Of a stretch of DNA of 64,000 nt, positions 12,081 to 23,090 are shown piece after piece. Source of the DNA: Pyropia haitanensis. Its lineage: Eukaryota > Rhodophyta > Bangiophyceae > Bangiales > Bangiaceae. The stretch is taken from positions 2,342,064 to 2,406,063 of the forward strand of contig SDUX01000007.1 in NCBI GenBank assembly GCA_008729055.1, read 5' to 3'. The notes under the pieces are model-generated. The model saw only the letters and a list, made by a program, of their open reading frames with translations, ran no database searches and was not told the origin of the DNA. A program made the translations under genes and the position numbers. The number at the start of each line of letters is the position of its first letter. Position 1 is the stretch's first letter.

Positions 12081-13235
12081 TGCGTTTTGGGTAGGGGGGA
12101 GGGGGGGGAGGGAGCGCCGTGGGTGGGAGGGTGGGTGGGTCTGGGGGAGGACCACGTGAAAGGGGGTTATGTTGGGGAAAGGGGGGGACCGGGGGGGGAA
12201 GTGGGGGTGGGTGGGCAGGATATGGGCAGATTGGGGTGGCGGTTGGGGCGTTGAGGGGGGGTGCCTGGGGGGGGGGGGGGGGAGGGGGGGCGGGAAGCAC
12301 CGCCGCCGCCGCGGCCGCCGGCAGGGGGCCCCCCGCGCAGACGCCCTCGGCGGCGACGGCGGCGGGCGTGCTGTCGGTGCTGTCGCTGCCGCCGCCGCCG
12401 CTGCCCGCCGCCCCCAGGGGTGACGGCGGCGGTGGTAGTGGCGGTGGTGGCGGTGGCGGGGCCGGCGGCGGGGCCCTCCCCCCCACGGGCGGACCCGCCC
12501 GTGCCACGCCACCCGCCGCCGCCCCTACCGGCGGAGACGGTGGCGGCGGCGGCGGCAGCCGGGGCGGGCGGCAACAGAAGGTCCCCACCCGCCGCTCCTC
12601 TGCCGCCCGCCCCAACCGCACCCGCCGTCGCGGCAGCGGCGGCGGTCTGCGTCGGCCGTCGCCGGTGGCCGGGGGGGCGGCAGCGGAGGCGGGGGCGGGC
12701 GCTGGGGCGGAGGCGGGGGGGGGAGAGGAGTGCCCCTGGCGCGGGGAGGGAGGGGGGGGGGGATGGCGGTGGCGGCAGTGGCCTCGGAGCCGCGGCCGCT
12801 GCCACCGCCGCCGCCGCCGCCGGCAAGCGGTGTCTGGCCGCGGGCGGCCCGCCCGGCGGCAGCGCGGCCGCGGCCGCGGCGGCGGCGACCGGCGGAAGGG
12901 GCGGGCGGCCGCGCGCCCCCCGCGGCGGCGGTCCACGTCGGCGGTCCGCGGGCGGGCGGCGGGGGGGGGGAGGCGGTCGGGCAGCCGCGGCGTCGACGCC
13001 CGCCGGGGGGGGGAGGGCGGCCAGGTGGCGCGTCGGTGGAGCGCTAGGGGGGGATGGAGGGAAGGGTACAGGTGGAAAGGGGGGGGGGTTGCAGGTGGGG
13101 AGGGGGGGGGTGGGTGGCCCGTGTGGCGGGGACAGGTGCGCAGCGGGTGGGGCGGGGTGAAGTGGTGGGCCGCGTTTTTGGCTGCCTGGGGTGGGGCGGT
13201 CGGGGAGCGAGGGGGGGGGGGGGGGGGCGGGGGAA
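12081..13235. repeat. G-rich / GGC-triplet low-complexity tract
   Basis: Long G runs (up to about 14 at 12,270) and interspersed GGC/GGT triplets on the + strand. Reading frames stay open on both strands only because stop codons need A/T. Many G runs of three or more make it a strong G-quadruplex candidate. It is also a likely place for assembly length errors. Confidence 0.85.
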
Positions 13236-14582
13236 GCGGGGCGTGAACGCGCTCGGCGTGACGACTTGTGGGGAGGGGGTGTGTGCCGCGGCCTCGCGGG
13301 TGCCGCCGCAGCGACGCGGCTGGCGCGCCGTCCAACAAAAGAAGGCGTTGCGTGCACAGACCGGGAGGACCGTCGCTACCCGAAAAAAAGGTGCTGAAGG
13401 TTTCAAAGTGGGAGCGCTGGCTGACAGATTGAGAGAAAGACCTGCCATCCAATCACTTCTCTCCTTGCCCTGCACATCAGTGCCTCGAGATCAGGTCTCG
13501 AGGGTCTGCAGCCGTTTCCCACATCGACCAACGCCTTGTGGTCTCCTGCTCACCTCCGTCGACCCGATGGGCAGGATGGCCTGCTTGATGTCCATCTCAG
13601 ACCCCCATCGAAACCCGCATTTGATGGTCGGATGCGTATCAGACCGGTTTGGATGGGCTGCGGATGGACAATCATTCGAAAGAGACGATCCCCCCCACCC
13701 GGCCCCGGCCGGCCCCCCGCCCGCCCGCACGCACTCCCAGCCGCCCGCCCGCCCGCCCGCCCGCCCGCCGCGGCGCGGTGCGTCGTGGACGGCGGGGGGG
13801 AGCGGGCGGGCGCGCCTGGTCACGCCCCGCCCGCCCCCCGCCCGCCCGCCGGGCAACTCACGGACCTCCGCTGGGGGCATATGGCCACGTGACCCCCGGC
13901 CACAGACGGCCGTCGTCAAGCGCGCAGAAAGCGACAGCACTTGCTACCTGACTATGTCATGTCAAAGCTCATGTTCATCTCAGAAAAGCTCGTCCCTTTC
14001 CAGTGCGACTTTTTTTTGACGCACCCCCCCAGCTGCCTCACATACCAACCGCTTCGCACTCTCTGCCGCAAGAGCGGCCGACACCTTCACCCTTACCCCC
14101 ACCAGCCACAAACCGAACGGCTGGGGGTCCTGCGTCTTCTCCCTCAATCTCCCCCCCGCCGCCCTCCCCGGCCTCACAGCCCCCTCTTCCTACAACCGCG
14201 CTGTGTAGACCGTCCCCACGCGACGGGACTCCCCCGCTGGCAGCCCCTGTGGTAAGCCAACGACGGCGAGCGCGCTCGCCTCCTCGGGCCACAGCGCCAG
14301 GGCCACTCCCTTTTTGTTTGGGTGGTCCCCGTGCCGAAGGGTGGGGCGCCGCTCCAGGACCGTTGCGGGGACGTTCTTTACTCCTAATCATGGCCCGGCC
14401 GCTGGTGCGAGTTTTTTGTCTCAAAGATATCCCACTCCCATTCCCTTGGCTTTCAACCCAGACCCAGTGCCCACCTTCTTCATGGTTCCTAGCAGTCTTG
14501 ACCAGATCTGTGTTGCTGTAAGAGGAGAATAGGTATATTGGACACTCGAGTGTTCTCTGCAGCCGGCAGCAACAGCGTACAT
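13236..14582. other. Non-coding stretch with a CCCG microsatellite
   Basis: No gene-like ORF. 13,690-13,860 is a C-rich block with (CCCG)n around 13,737-13,770. 13,556-13,690 holds a GATGG-rich patch. The remainder shows nothing recognisable. Confidence 0.5.
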
Positions 14583-14584
14583 TA

Positions 14585-14626
14585 GAGAGTTTTTACAACC
14601 CGTCCGTGAGATCGTTTGTGACAACG
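14585..14626 (+). repeat. Left terminal inverted repeat of the 921-bp element
   Basis: Matches the reverse complement of 15,464-15,505 except for a 4-base block (AACC versus TGCG) and one base after the TTTGTGA. Confidence 0.85.
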
Positions 14627-15108
14627 TGGCACCAAATTCTTTACAGAAAGGGGGCTACTACCTCCAAAACGATCTCACAGAGATCTCACGTGAGATGAGT
14701 CCGTGACAAGAACGGCGTGAGTTGTCACGGACCGAGAGTATTTGTGAGATCTCTTAGACTGCCCTAAGTTGCACACGTGTCGCCTGAGAGGGCATTTGTT
14801 GTACACTTACTCTGTGGACTGCGCCGCCCCGGGCCAGCCTCTTGTGGCGCTGTCCCGCGCTCTTCTGCGCCGGTCCATGCCAGCACCCTGCTGTGCTCCA
14901 CGCAGCGCTTACCCTCCGCGCCTAGGCTTCGAGTCCCTCTGCCCTGCCGTCGCGCTGTCACGGGCCCGCGCACGTTTTTCCCCTGCGATATGGCGACCAT
15001 CGATGACGAATCTGCCGGTACGCTTCGCACGGCGCCGGCCGCGCAAGAGCCGTCCCCACCTGCACCGTCTCCATATCTCCCTCCCGCAGCGGAAATGACG
15101 TTAGCGAC

Positions 15109-15351
15109 GTGGCCACCTCAACTCCTCCTGCAAGCAAAGGCAAGCGCCGAGCATGGTCAACTGATCAAGACGTGTTGGCGCTCAAGGCTATCTTAACGAG
15201 CTCTGCTCACGTCGCGCCCCGAGGTCAGCGGCTCAAGCGCTTTGAGGACGCAGCCGACGCGTTCAACAAGCACCCGCAGGCAGCGTTCAAGACATCTGGT
15301 AAAAACCATGAGGGGTGGGGCCGGCGGGGGCCCAGCGTGCGGAGAAATTGA
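15109..15351 (+). pseudogene. Myb/SANT-like DNA-binding fragment inside the 921-bp element
   Basis: The frame encodes a basic stretch, KGKRRAWSTDQD, then LALKAILTSSAH, a G-RLKRFEDAADAFN helix and a HEGWGRR tail. This is the Trp-anchored spacing of Myb/SANT-like domains that many DNA transposons encode beside their transposase. The frame opens with GTG; an ATG (14,989) lies upstream in another frame, and a CCCGCAG before 15,090 could be a splice acceptor. It ends at 15,351 with no catalytic domain, so it is probably a remnant of the parent autonomous element. Only one domain is visible, so the call is tentative. Confidence 0.45.
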
Positions 15352-15463
15352 AGGCAATCCTCATTCCAAGGAGTTCTCACAAAGAGATCTCACGGTCGCG
15401 TTGTAAAAACCAGTGTGACGCTTGGTTCGCCTCGCCGTGGCTGACAACCCATTACAGCTGAAT

Positions 15464-15505
15464 CGTTCTCACAAACGATCTCACGGACGCGCAGTAAAAA
15501 CTCTC
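15464..15505 (-). repeat. Right terminal inverted repeat of the 921-bp element
   Basis: Partner of 14,585-14,626; followed directly by the TA target dinucleotide. Confidence 0.85.
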
Positions 15506-15507
15506 TA

Positions 15508-16655
15508 TTGACAGTGGACGTATGTAGGTAGCCCATGTATGTAGCCTTCGCGGCGGGACCACGTGCGCGAGTGTCCGAGGCTTGGTGGAGGCGCCCCCTT
15601 CACGTCGAGCTACGCACTATGGCTCCTTTTCGGGCAAGTGACCGAGCATTCTGGGCTGGTGTCACATATTCGAGATATGAAGTTCCCATCAAGTCCGACA
15701 GTCACAATATAAGTAGCCCCCCACTTCACAATTTGGATGCACAGTCCGTTACGCTCCAACTCTCCCGCCAGCGAGCCCAACGGCCAGCGGCCGGCACTTG
15801 GCAGTATCGGCTATCGGGCTGTAACAGCTCTCCGCAGGCTGCGAGGGGTGACTGCAGCGTGACGTGGACCAGCAGCACGGCCCTCCAGCTGCCTGCGCTG
15901 CTGGCCAACAGTACTGGTGCAGTGCGGGGAGCGCTCTGCACCCTGTGGGGAGAATTGTGGCTGCCTGTCGCGCTGGCAAACGGACCTGTGTCCACCGTTG
16001 CAGCCCCGACGCGTGGCGCCGCAACCCCCCCCTCCTCTGCAACGACGGGCGCGGTCACTGTGGTGGCGGCTGGCCGCGTCAATCTCTCTCGCGCGTCTTG
16101 CGGCTAGCGGCTGAGAAGGCGGACAGCGGCCTACTTGCCAGAGCCCGTAAGTGGATGCTTGGTCGAACTCGCTTGTGAACACTGGCCCCTCTGCCCCCCT
16201 TTCCCGCTCTTAGGCAACTCTCTGGACGGCGGCGCTTCTACCGCTGCACTTTCCTCTTCCCATTCCATTCGAGCTACGGGAGATCGGGAACCACCAGGCC
16301 AGCCCGAGTTTCTCGGGCTCCAGCAGCCCTGACCTTCTCGTTGCCGGTGACGGGGTGATAGGCGACTCTTACCTCTGCCTCTATTGGTGGCCCTCCTGCT
16401 GTCTCTGCTGCCCACTCTCCGCTTCCTCCTGACCTGCCTTCTGCCTTATTGACTGGTCTGCGGACGCCACTCTCTGTCTTTCATACCTGTTTTGGTCCAG
16501 CACCCACACAATACCAGGAACATCGTACCGACAGCTGCGTCATGCTCTTGTTTTGGCTTCGCCCTGCGTTGGCCGCGGCGTGTGGGTGTGATTGCTGCAT
16601 TCTTCTCTCCGAGCGCATTGTGACCGAGCGCATTGCTAGCATGCTGTGTTGAGCT
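15508..16655. other. Non-coding flank between the 921-bp element and C48 copy B
   Basis: No conserved motif or convincing ORF; only short frames with shifting composition. Confidence 0.5.
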
Positions 16656-19600
16656 TTATATTTTTGCTCTGTCAGTGTGCCCCTGCTTAAGGAGTGTGGC
16701 ATCCGCCTGCACCTGCCCATCCATAACAACTGCCGCAATCATTTCCATGCGTAAAGCGGCGCTGTCGCTCGTGCGCATCAAGAACTTCTTGTCATGCGCC
16801 ACGTGCCACACAAAAGCAAAGCAAAAGGACCACAGCTGTGCGTGTCGTCTTGCTTGGGCACACGCACACGGAGGGTGCTCCACACATTGGCCTTCTTGAC
16901 GCACGCCTCCAGTGCCCGCACTGCAGGTGTCGTCTTGGTCCCCTCGTCCTCCTCCTCCCCCTCAACTGGTGGCCTCGATGTCTTCCCGGGCTGGTCCTCG
17001 CGCATCTCCCGCAGCTCAAGCAGGCCCTTGCCTAAAGCGTGAACGCGCTTGAGCGCGCTGTCCACGCCTGCCTTGAGGGACTAGAAGTGCGCCCCAGAGT
17101 CGTACAGCGTCACCGTCTTGGTGGACAGGTCAATGGCAAAGCCGACCCAGTGAGCCCCGTTGATGTTGCACACCCCCGCCAGCGTCGTGGCCGCCCCCGC
17201 AAAGCCGGACACCTCCTCGACCAGCGCGTCAATGTTCTCAGCCGTGCATGTCAGCAGGCGCGTAAAGACGGAGCACTGGAGGATGCGCACGCCAGCACTT
17301 GTGGAGTCGCACCACCGTTGAAGGATGAGCGAGTTGATCGTGATGCCATCATCGTACATCCAGACGTCGCCAATGTTCTTGACCAGGACCACGTCCTCGT
17401 CGGTTCCTCCAGTCCTGGGCGTGCCCATACGCCACACAGTAGCCGTCGGCGAGCACGAGAGCAGCCGCCTCACAATCACCGTGCCCAACTTGCCCATCGA
17501 GGAGCGCTCCTCCGAAACGTACGAGGGGACACGAGAGTTGGGGTTGACGGCTGCGTCCTTTTCCCAGGCCACAGCACAGCGGAAGTCCTGCAGCCTGTCG
17601 GCTGCCGTGTGCAGCTCGCCCATTGCCTGCAATGTCGCCAACGTCAGCTGTACGTCGTCCCGTCCGTCGGACGTAACCTTGACGCACACTCGGCCCTCCT
17701 CATTGGGGTCCACCTCATTACTGGACCGCAAGCTCTGGACTTTCTGCATCAGCTCCTTGCGGGCATCCCGCACGTTGACGTCCGTCAGCATAATGTCCAA
17801 GCCGCCTTGCTTGTTAACGATGGTCGGCCACTGGGACTCACTGAACATCTCCACCACTATCTTGGGCCCCGAAATGTTTACCACGGGCGGCTGCCAGTTC
17901 GTCGCCAGGGAGAGATAGGTGTGATCCGCCAACATGGCAGCCTCTTCAATGACAGTGCAGCTGGTGACGTTCGAGGAAGGCTCGATGGACGGGATGTCGA
18001 GTTCCGGCACCATCGTGATGCTGTCGGTGTCGGATGCAGCGCCGCCGTGCCGCGCCCGCTTGTGCTTGGCATGCGTGTCCATTGCGCTGCCTCGCTTCTT
18101 GGCGAGCGGCCGGGTGCCCTGGCCCGCCCGCTTGATGGCCTCCGCCTGACGCGCGGCGGCACTGGCCAGCTGAGCAGCTGCCCCTGCGGCTTTTCTAGCT
18201 GCCATCCGCACAGCCGCTGCCGCCATGTCTGCTGCATCTGCATGACCATCTTCCCCTGTAGACAGGGCAGGTGAGGTGGATGAATCAGGCAGGAGAGGAG
18301 CGCCGGAGGCCGACGAGGCAGGTGACGATCCAAAGCCGGGTTGCGACAGCGCGTCAGCGAAGGTCACGTTGTCCAGCCCACCGTCCTCCTTCTGGAAGGT
18401 CCCTGGGTCGACACCACACTCGGCCAACTTCCGGGCGATCAGACCTGGCACGCTGGGCTCTTTGTCATGCAGAAGCAGAAGGGATGCCACCACGAGCTTC
18501 ACCAGACCCTCGCGAGGGGAAAAGATGAACCACACGTACCACTTCCACGTCCATGTCCTTCGCGTCGCGGCTCCTCTCGCCCGTCTGGAGATGCCTCTTC
18601 CGCACCATCACGGGGTAGGGGTACTGCGCACATTCCGGGAGCACCTTGCCACCTGGACCCCTTGTAGCCGACGCCTCAATGCCACCAGCAGGCTCTGATG
18701 CGCCACCGTCCTCGCCCAGCAGGTCGATGGGCAGCCACCCCATCATGCCCGTCAGTGCGGGCTTATGCTTCACGTTGTAGATGCCGGAAAGCGCAACGCG
18801 CACTTCCGATAGCGTCGTCCGCAGCAGGGCAGTCCAGCCGCGAGACAGAGCCGTGAAGAGCGCCTCAATCCGCTCCGTCGCCTCCAAGCTTGGAAAATGG
18901 GCGGCCGGTGCGCGATACCTGGAAGACAACATCGCGTAGTTGTCAAGCCCCGATGAAAGTGCCACAGCATCGCTCGTCAGTGGAGATGCCGGAAAAGCAT
19001 CGCCATCATCTGCGAGCGGTGGTGATGTTGCCCGACCAGTTTGACTTCCAGCATGTACGGCCCCACCAGGATCTCCTAGTGGCGCAGCCGCGCCGCCAAC
19101 ACCGTCCTCGCCCGTAGCGGGATCCCCTGTGTCCACAGCAGCGCCGGCGCCATCAGCCGAGCCAGCGCCAAGCGGTGCCATAGATGGAGGTGCGGCCTCC
19201 TTGGGTGCACAGCCGCCATCCCCAGCGCCCTCTGCAGTACGCAAAGGTTGAGCAGATGCTTGCGGGTTACCACCTAGTGCAATGGGCTCTGCACCGGCAA
19301 CCGGTGCCGCATCCCGCAGGGGGTGGCCTGGAGGCAGCGCTTGGCCTTGGCGGGAGATGGAGTTCTGCCACAGGGCCGCTGTCGTTGCCATGGATGCTGC
19401 GCTGTGCAGGTGGGTGTAGATAGTCTTGACGACCCGCTTGGCACCATTGTTTGCCATCAACGCAGCATCGTGCAGCACAACAAAAAAAGACCGCCCCGTC
19501 GTTTGCGAAACCCCCGACACATGCATGTGGCAATACAGCTGGGGGCAGCGAAGCTCCAGCTGGTGAAGGTCCTGGAACAGCTTGGCCACCAACTCGGACA

Positions 19601-19697
19601 GGTCCGCAGGCAGAGCGGTCACCGCAAGGAGGCTCCTAAGCAGCTCCCTCAGCTGCTCCATCTGCACAGCGTCCCGCGCCGGTACTTTAGTTCGCAT
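16656..19697 (-). pseudogene. C48 (Ulp1-type) cysteine peptidase, copy B, three disabling lesions
   Basis: Paralogue of copy A (5505-8830): the ATG at 19,695-19,697 opens MRTKVPARDAVQMEQLREL, matching copy A's start. Shared landmarks are CHMHVSGVS, SFFVVLHDAALM, RKRHLQTGERSRD, LLLLHDKEP and ADHTYLSLATNW. Catalytic codons remain: His 17,150-17,152 (GAHWVG), Asp in LYDSGAHF, Cys 16,832-16,834 (HSCGPFA). Three lesions break it: a frameshift near 18,510-18,540; an in-frame TAG at 17,081-17,083 directly after YDSGAHF, where copy A has Lys; and a second frameshift near 16,790-16,800, after which MEMIAAVVMDGQ (copy A: LNMIAAVVRDGR) is in another frame. The central linker is acidic (EGEEEDEGTK), unlike copy A. 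Unlike copy A it has no KDZ gene beside it. Confidence 0.85.
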
Positions 19698-20342
19698 TGC
19701 GCGCACCACAGTAGGCGTCCGGCTCCAATAAGTGATGCGCCCGACGGCGACCACGGCCAGAGTCGCATTAAGCTCCTTGCTCCTTGTCGGACACAGCGCC
19801 CCCGCCCCACGCCAAACAGACGCAGCCTCCCCAGCCCCGGGCCAGCTGGTGCAACAGCCACCCACCCCCACGCTTAACAGCGCAGCCGCCGCCCTTCCAC
19901 ACAGGGCAGCCGCCGCCGATCCAACCCGGCCGCGGCAGATGCAGCCACCCTCCCCAGCCCCTCCCCCAGGTAGGCACGGCCCCAGTCCTCCTTGACGCAC
20001 GGACAGACGCAGGTACTTGTCGCACTGCAGGACGGGGCGGAAGAGTGCACCCACGCAGCGACACTGGAGCACAAAGCCGCGGTGCGGACGCGCAAGCCGG
20101 CGGCAGCAACGCACCCAGCTTGCACGGCGACACACCCCCAGTGGTGGCAGCGACGCACCTGGGTGCCACTGCAACGCACCCAGCTGCGGCAGCAACGCAC
20201 CCACAGCGGCGGCAGCGGCGCATTAGGTCGCCCAGGGCGTGCCCGGTGGGGGTGCGGCGCGCGCAGGCTGCGGGAAAGCGGGGGCGCAGCCGCCAGCGAC
20301 GACGGGATACCGCGGCAGCGCGGACGCGGCAAGCGGTGGGGG
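19698..20342. other. Upstream flank of C48 copy B, degenerate repeats
   Basis: C-rich sequence with loosely repeated GCAGCAACGCACCCA motifs at 20,045-20,225. No gene-like ORF. Comparable in position to the repeat-rich DNA upstream of copy A. Confidence 0.5.
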
Positions 20343-20447
20343 AGTCACGGCCAGCGGCGGGGGGGGCACGGCCAGCGGCGGGAGGGGCACGGCCAGCGGC
20401 GGCGGGGACACGGCCAGAGGCGGCGGGGGCACGGCCAGTGTCGGCGA
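20343..20447. repeat. 21-bp minisatellite, five units
   Basis: Tandem GCACGGCCAGCGGCGGGAGGG-like units (21 bp), varying mainly in the G run. Confidence 0.85.
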
Positions 20448-21249
20448 GAGAGACCAGCGGGGGAGCACCCGCGGGCGGGGGGGGCCCACCGGACGGCGGC
20501 GGCGGCAGCGCACCCGCCGGCCGCGGCCGTGGCCAGCGAAGCGGTGCAGGGGTACTGGTAGGGAAAGAGTGACATACGATATGGTGGAAGACACCGTGGA
20601 GGTGGCCGTATCGGCCGCTCCAGCACGCCACCCGTATCCACGCACGACGACGGCAACCGCGCCAACGGTGCGATCCAGGGGGGTGCTGACGCTGCCGGCA
20701 GTGGGGTGCCCCGTCAGGCACATCCAGGGGGTGTGCCCTCACGGTAGCTTCAGAGCGGGTGCCCCCACTGGCCAATGCAGGGGGTAGGCTGTTCTGGCGC
20801 CCGAATCAGAGGCTGTCGTGCATCCGCCACCCAGTGGAACCGAGTGGGGTGTCGGACCCTGACCATGGGGGTTACGGGATCCAGCCCAGGTGCAGACGTC
20901 CCAATCTGACAGTAAGCCTGCATGACAGACGGCCGCGGCCCGGGCTCCTTCGGGCCGCGGCCCGGGCCAATCGGGCCGAGGCCCGGGCCAATGTGGCCGC
21001 GGGCCCTGCCATCCCCGCGAGATCGCGGGGCGGCGGGGGTGATCCAATTTGCAACGCCCCGGCGCGGGCCCCGGGCGAGTTTGCGGAGTGCAAGCCCAGG
21101 TCGTGTCGGACTGCATGCCCCGCCTGGCCCCGCCTGGCCTCGCCTGGCCCCGCCTTGCACCGTCCCGCTGTTGCTGGTTATTCTCGAGCCTCTTGGGGGC
21201 TGCGCCTGAGGCCCCTTGTCACGTGAGGGCGGCGGCGCAGCGGCGCTTG
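20448..21249. other. Non-coding, with a short 21-bp GC repeat
   Basis: 20,937-21,003 holds three to four units ending GGCCCGGGCCAAT, each able to pair with itself. CCTGGCCCCG-like repeats follow at 21,120-21,165. No ORF of note. Confidence 0.6.
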
Positions 21250-21260
21250 TCCCCCCCCGT
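21250..21260 (+). repeat. Left direct repeat flanking the palindrome (possible target duplication)
   Basis: T, eight C, then GT; the same 11 bases occur in the same orientation at 26,809-26,819, directly outside the other end. C runs are common here, so chance is possible. Confidence 0.45.
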
Positions 21261-21645
21261 ATATAGAAAGACACGTCCCGTTTTGGATCAGGTATACACC
21301 CCCCACACGGGCTGAAATCGCAGATGGTGTATACCGCTCTCAGATGGTCTCAGAGGCGGTCGTGCCAGAGGTGTATACCTGCTCCACGGCCTGGAAGTGA
21401 CCCACCGTGAGCCACACATTTTCGAATTGGGCATGACCCGTGGGCCGGGGAGGCGTGACGCAGGCGGCCCCGACGGCCGTCGCGGCCTCTGCCCCGGCAA
21501 TCCGTCTGACAGCTGGACAGCTGGGGGCGGGTGCACACAGGTCGGGATCCCGGAGGGCGGGTGCACTCGGATTGTCCTCGGGCGGGCAATTAATTGTAGG
21601 CCGTCGGCATCCGCCGCCTCCGATGCTGGTGCGGCGTGCGACGTA

Positions 21646-21910
21646 CCGCCACGGCCGCCGCCGCCGCCGCCGCCGCCCCCGCGGCCGCCCGCCGGCGTCG
21701 CCGCCGACCCCGCCGCCCGCCGCCCCCGCCGCGGCCGTCGCCGCCCCCGCCGCCGCCCGCGACCGCCGCCGCCGCGGCCGCCACGGCTGCTGCGGCGGGC
21801 GGCCACGGCCTCCGCCGCCGCCGTCGCCGCTGCCCCCGCCGCGGCCGTCGCTGCCGCCGCCGCCGCCGCCACCGCCGCCGCCGCCCCCGCGGCCGCCCGC
21901 CGTCCGCCGC

Positions 21911-21950
<40 letters not shown>

Positions 21951-23090
21951 GGCTGCCGCGGCGGGCGGCCGCGGCCGCGCGCTGCCACCGCCCCCGCCGC
22001 CCCCGCCGCGGCCGTCGCCGCCCCCGCCGCCGCCCGCGACCGCCGCCGCCGCGGCCGCCGCGGCTGCCGCGGCGGGCGGCCGCGGCCGCCCGCCACCGCC
22101 GCCGCCGTGGCCGCCGCCGCTGCCGCTGCCGCCGCCGCCGCCCGCCGCCACGGCCGCCGCCACCGCCGCCGCCGCCCCCGCGGCCGCCCGCCGCCGCAGC
22201 CGCCACCTCTGCCCCCCCCGCTGCGGGCTGCTGCCGCCCGGGCTGCCGCTGCCGCCGCCGCCGTTGCTGCCGGCCGCCGGCCGCCGGCCTGGTCGGCCGC
22301 CGGCCGCCTGCCGCCCAGGCTGCCGCCCCGGCCGCCGCCGCCGCGGCCGCCGCCGCCGCATCCGCCGGTTGGCTGCCGTCGCGGCTGACGCTGCCGCCAC
22401 CGCCGCTGCCGCCGGTCGCCGCCCTGGCTGGGGGCGGCCGCCCCCGCCGGCCGGCTGCCGGTCCGGCCCCCGGCCGCCGCCGCAGCCGCCAGCTACCGCC
22501 GCCGGCATGCTGCCGCCGCTGGCGGGCTGCCGCCGCCGGCGGCCTGCCTGGCCGGCCGCCGGCCGCCTGCTGCCCGGGCTGCCGCCCCGGCCGCCGCCCC
22601 CGCCGCCGCCGCCCCCACCGGGTTGCTGCCGCCCGGCTGCCGCTGCCGCCGCCGCCTTTGCTGCCGGCAGCCGCCAGCAGGCTGCCGCCGCCAGCGGGCT
22701 GCCGCCGCGTGCCTTTTGCCGCCAATCGCGGGCTACCATTGTCGGCCAGCTTCCCAGCCGGCCGCTCGCCGGCTGCCGCCCCGGCCGCCGTCACCATCGC
22801 CGCCGCCCCTGCCGGTTGGCTAACGTTCCGGCTGCCGCTGCCGCCTTCGCTGTCGCTGCCGGCCGCCGCCGATCCGCCCGCCACGGCAGCGCCGGCCGCC
22901 GCCGTCGCCCTTCGCCACCGCTGCCCCCGCTGTCTCTGCCGCCACCGCTCGCCATCGCCGCAGCCGCGGCCCCCGCCGCCGCAGTGGCGGCTGGCGCCGC
23001 CGCCCCCGCCCTCGCCGCGGCGGCAATGGCTGTCGCCGCCGCCCCCTGCCGCCGCTGCCTCCGTGGCGGCAGCGGCCGCCGCCGTGCGGG
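21646..23090 (+). repeat. GCC-triplet block, left arm of the palindrome
   Basis: About 1.45 kb of near-continuous GCC/CCG triplets with CGG and TGC interruptions. All frames on both strands stay open for hundreds of codons, so the long apparent Ala/Pro/Arg or Gly-rich proteins are artefacts of composition. Confidence 0.9.

Larger units (their letters stand above)
14585..15505. mobile_element. 921-bp inverted-repeat DNA transposon (MITE-like), TA target site
   Basis: The ends are inverted repeats of about 42 bp: the left runs inward as GAGAGTTTTTAC, a 4-base mismatch block, then CGTCCGTGAGATCGTTTGTG; the reverse complement of the right end gives the same two blocks. TA dinucleotides flank both ends (14,583-14,584 and 15,506-15,507), as for Tc1/mariner-type or other TA-targeting elements. 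Further copies of GATCTCAC or its complement lie just inside both ends (14,670-14,760 and 15,370-15,400) and may be transposase-binding sites. No transposase is encoded, so the element would be non-autonomous. Confidence 0.8.

Noticed and set aside
11986..13452. Long Pro/Arg- and Gly-rich ORFs on both strands
   Set aside because: Same cause: G/C homopolymers and GGC triplets; no conserved motif.
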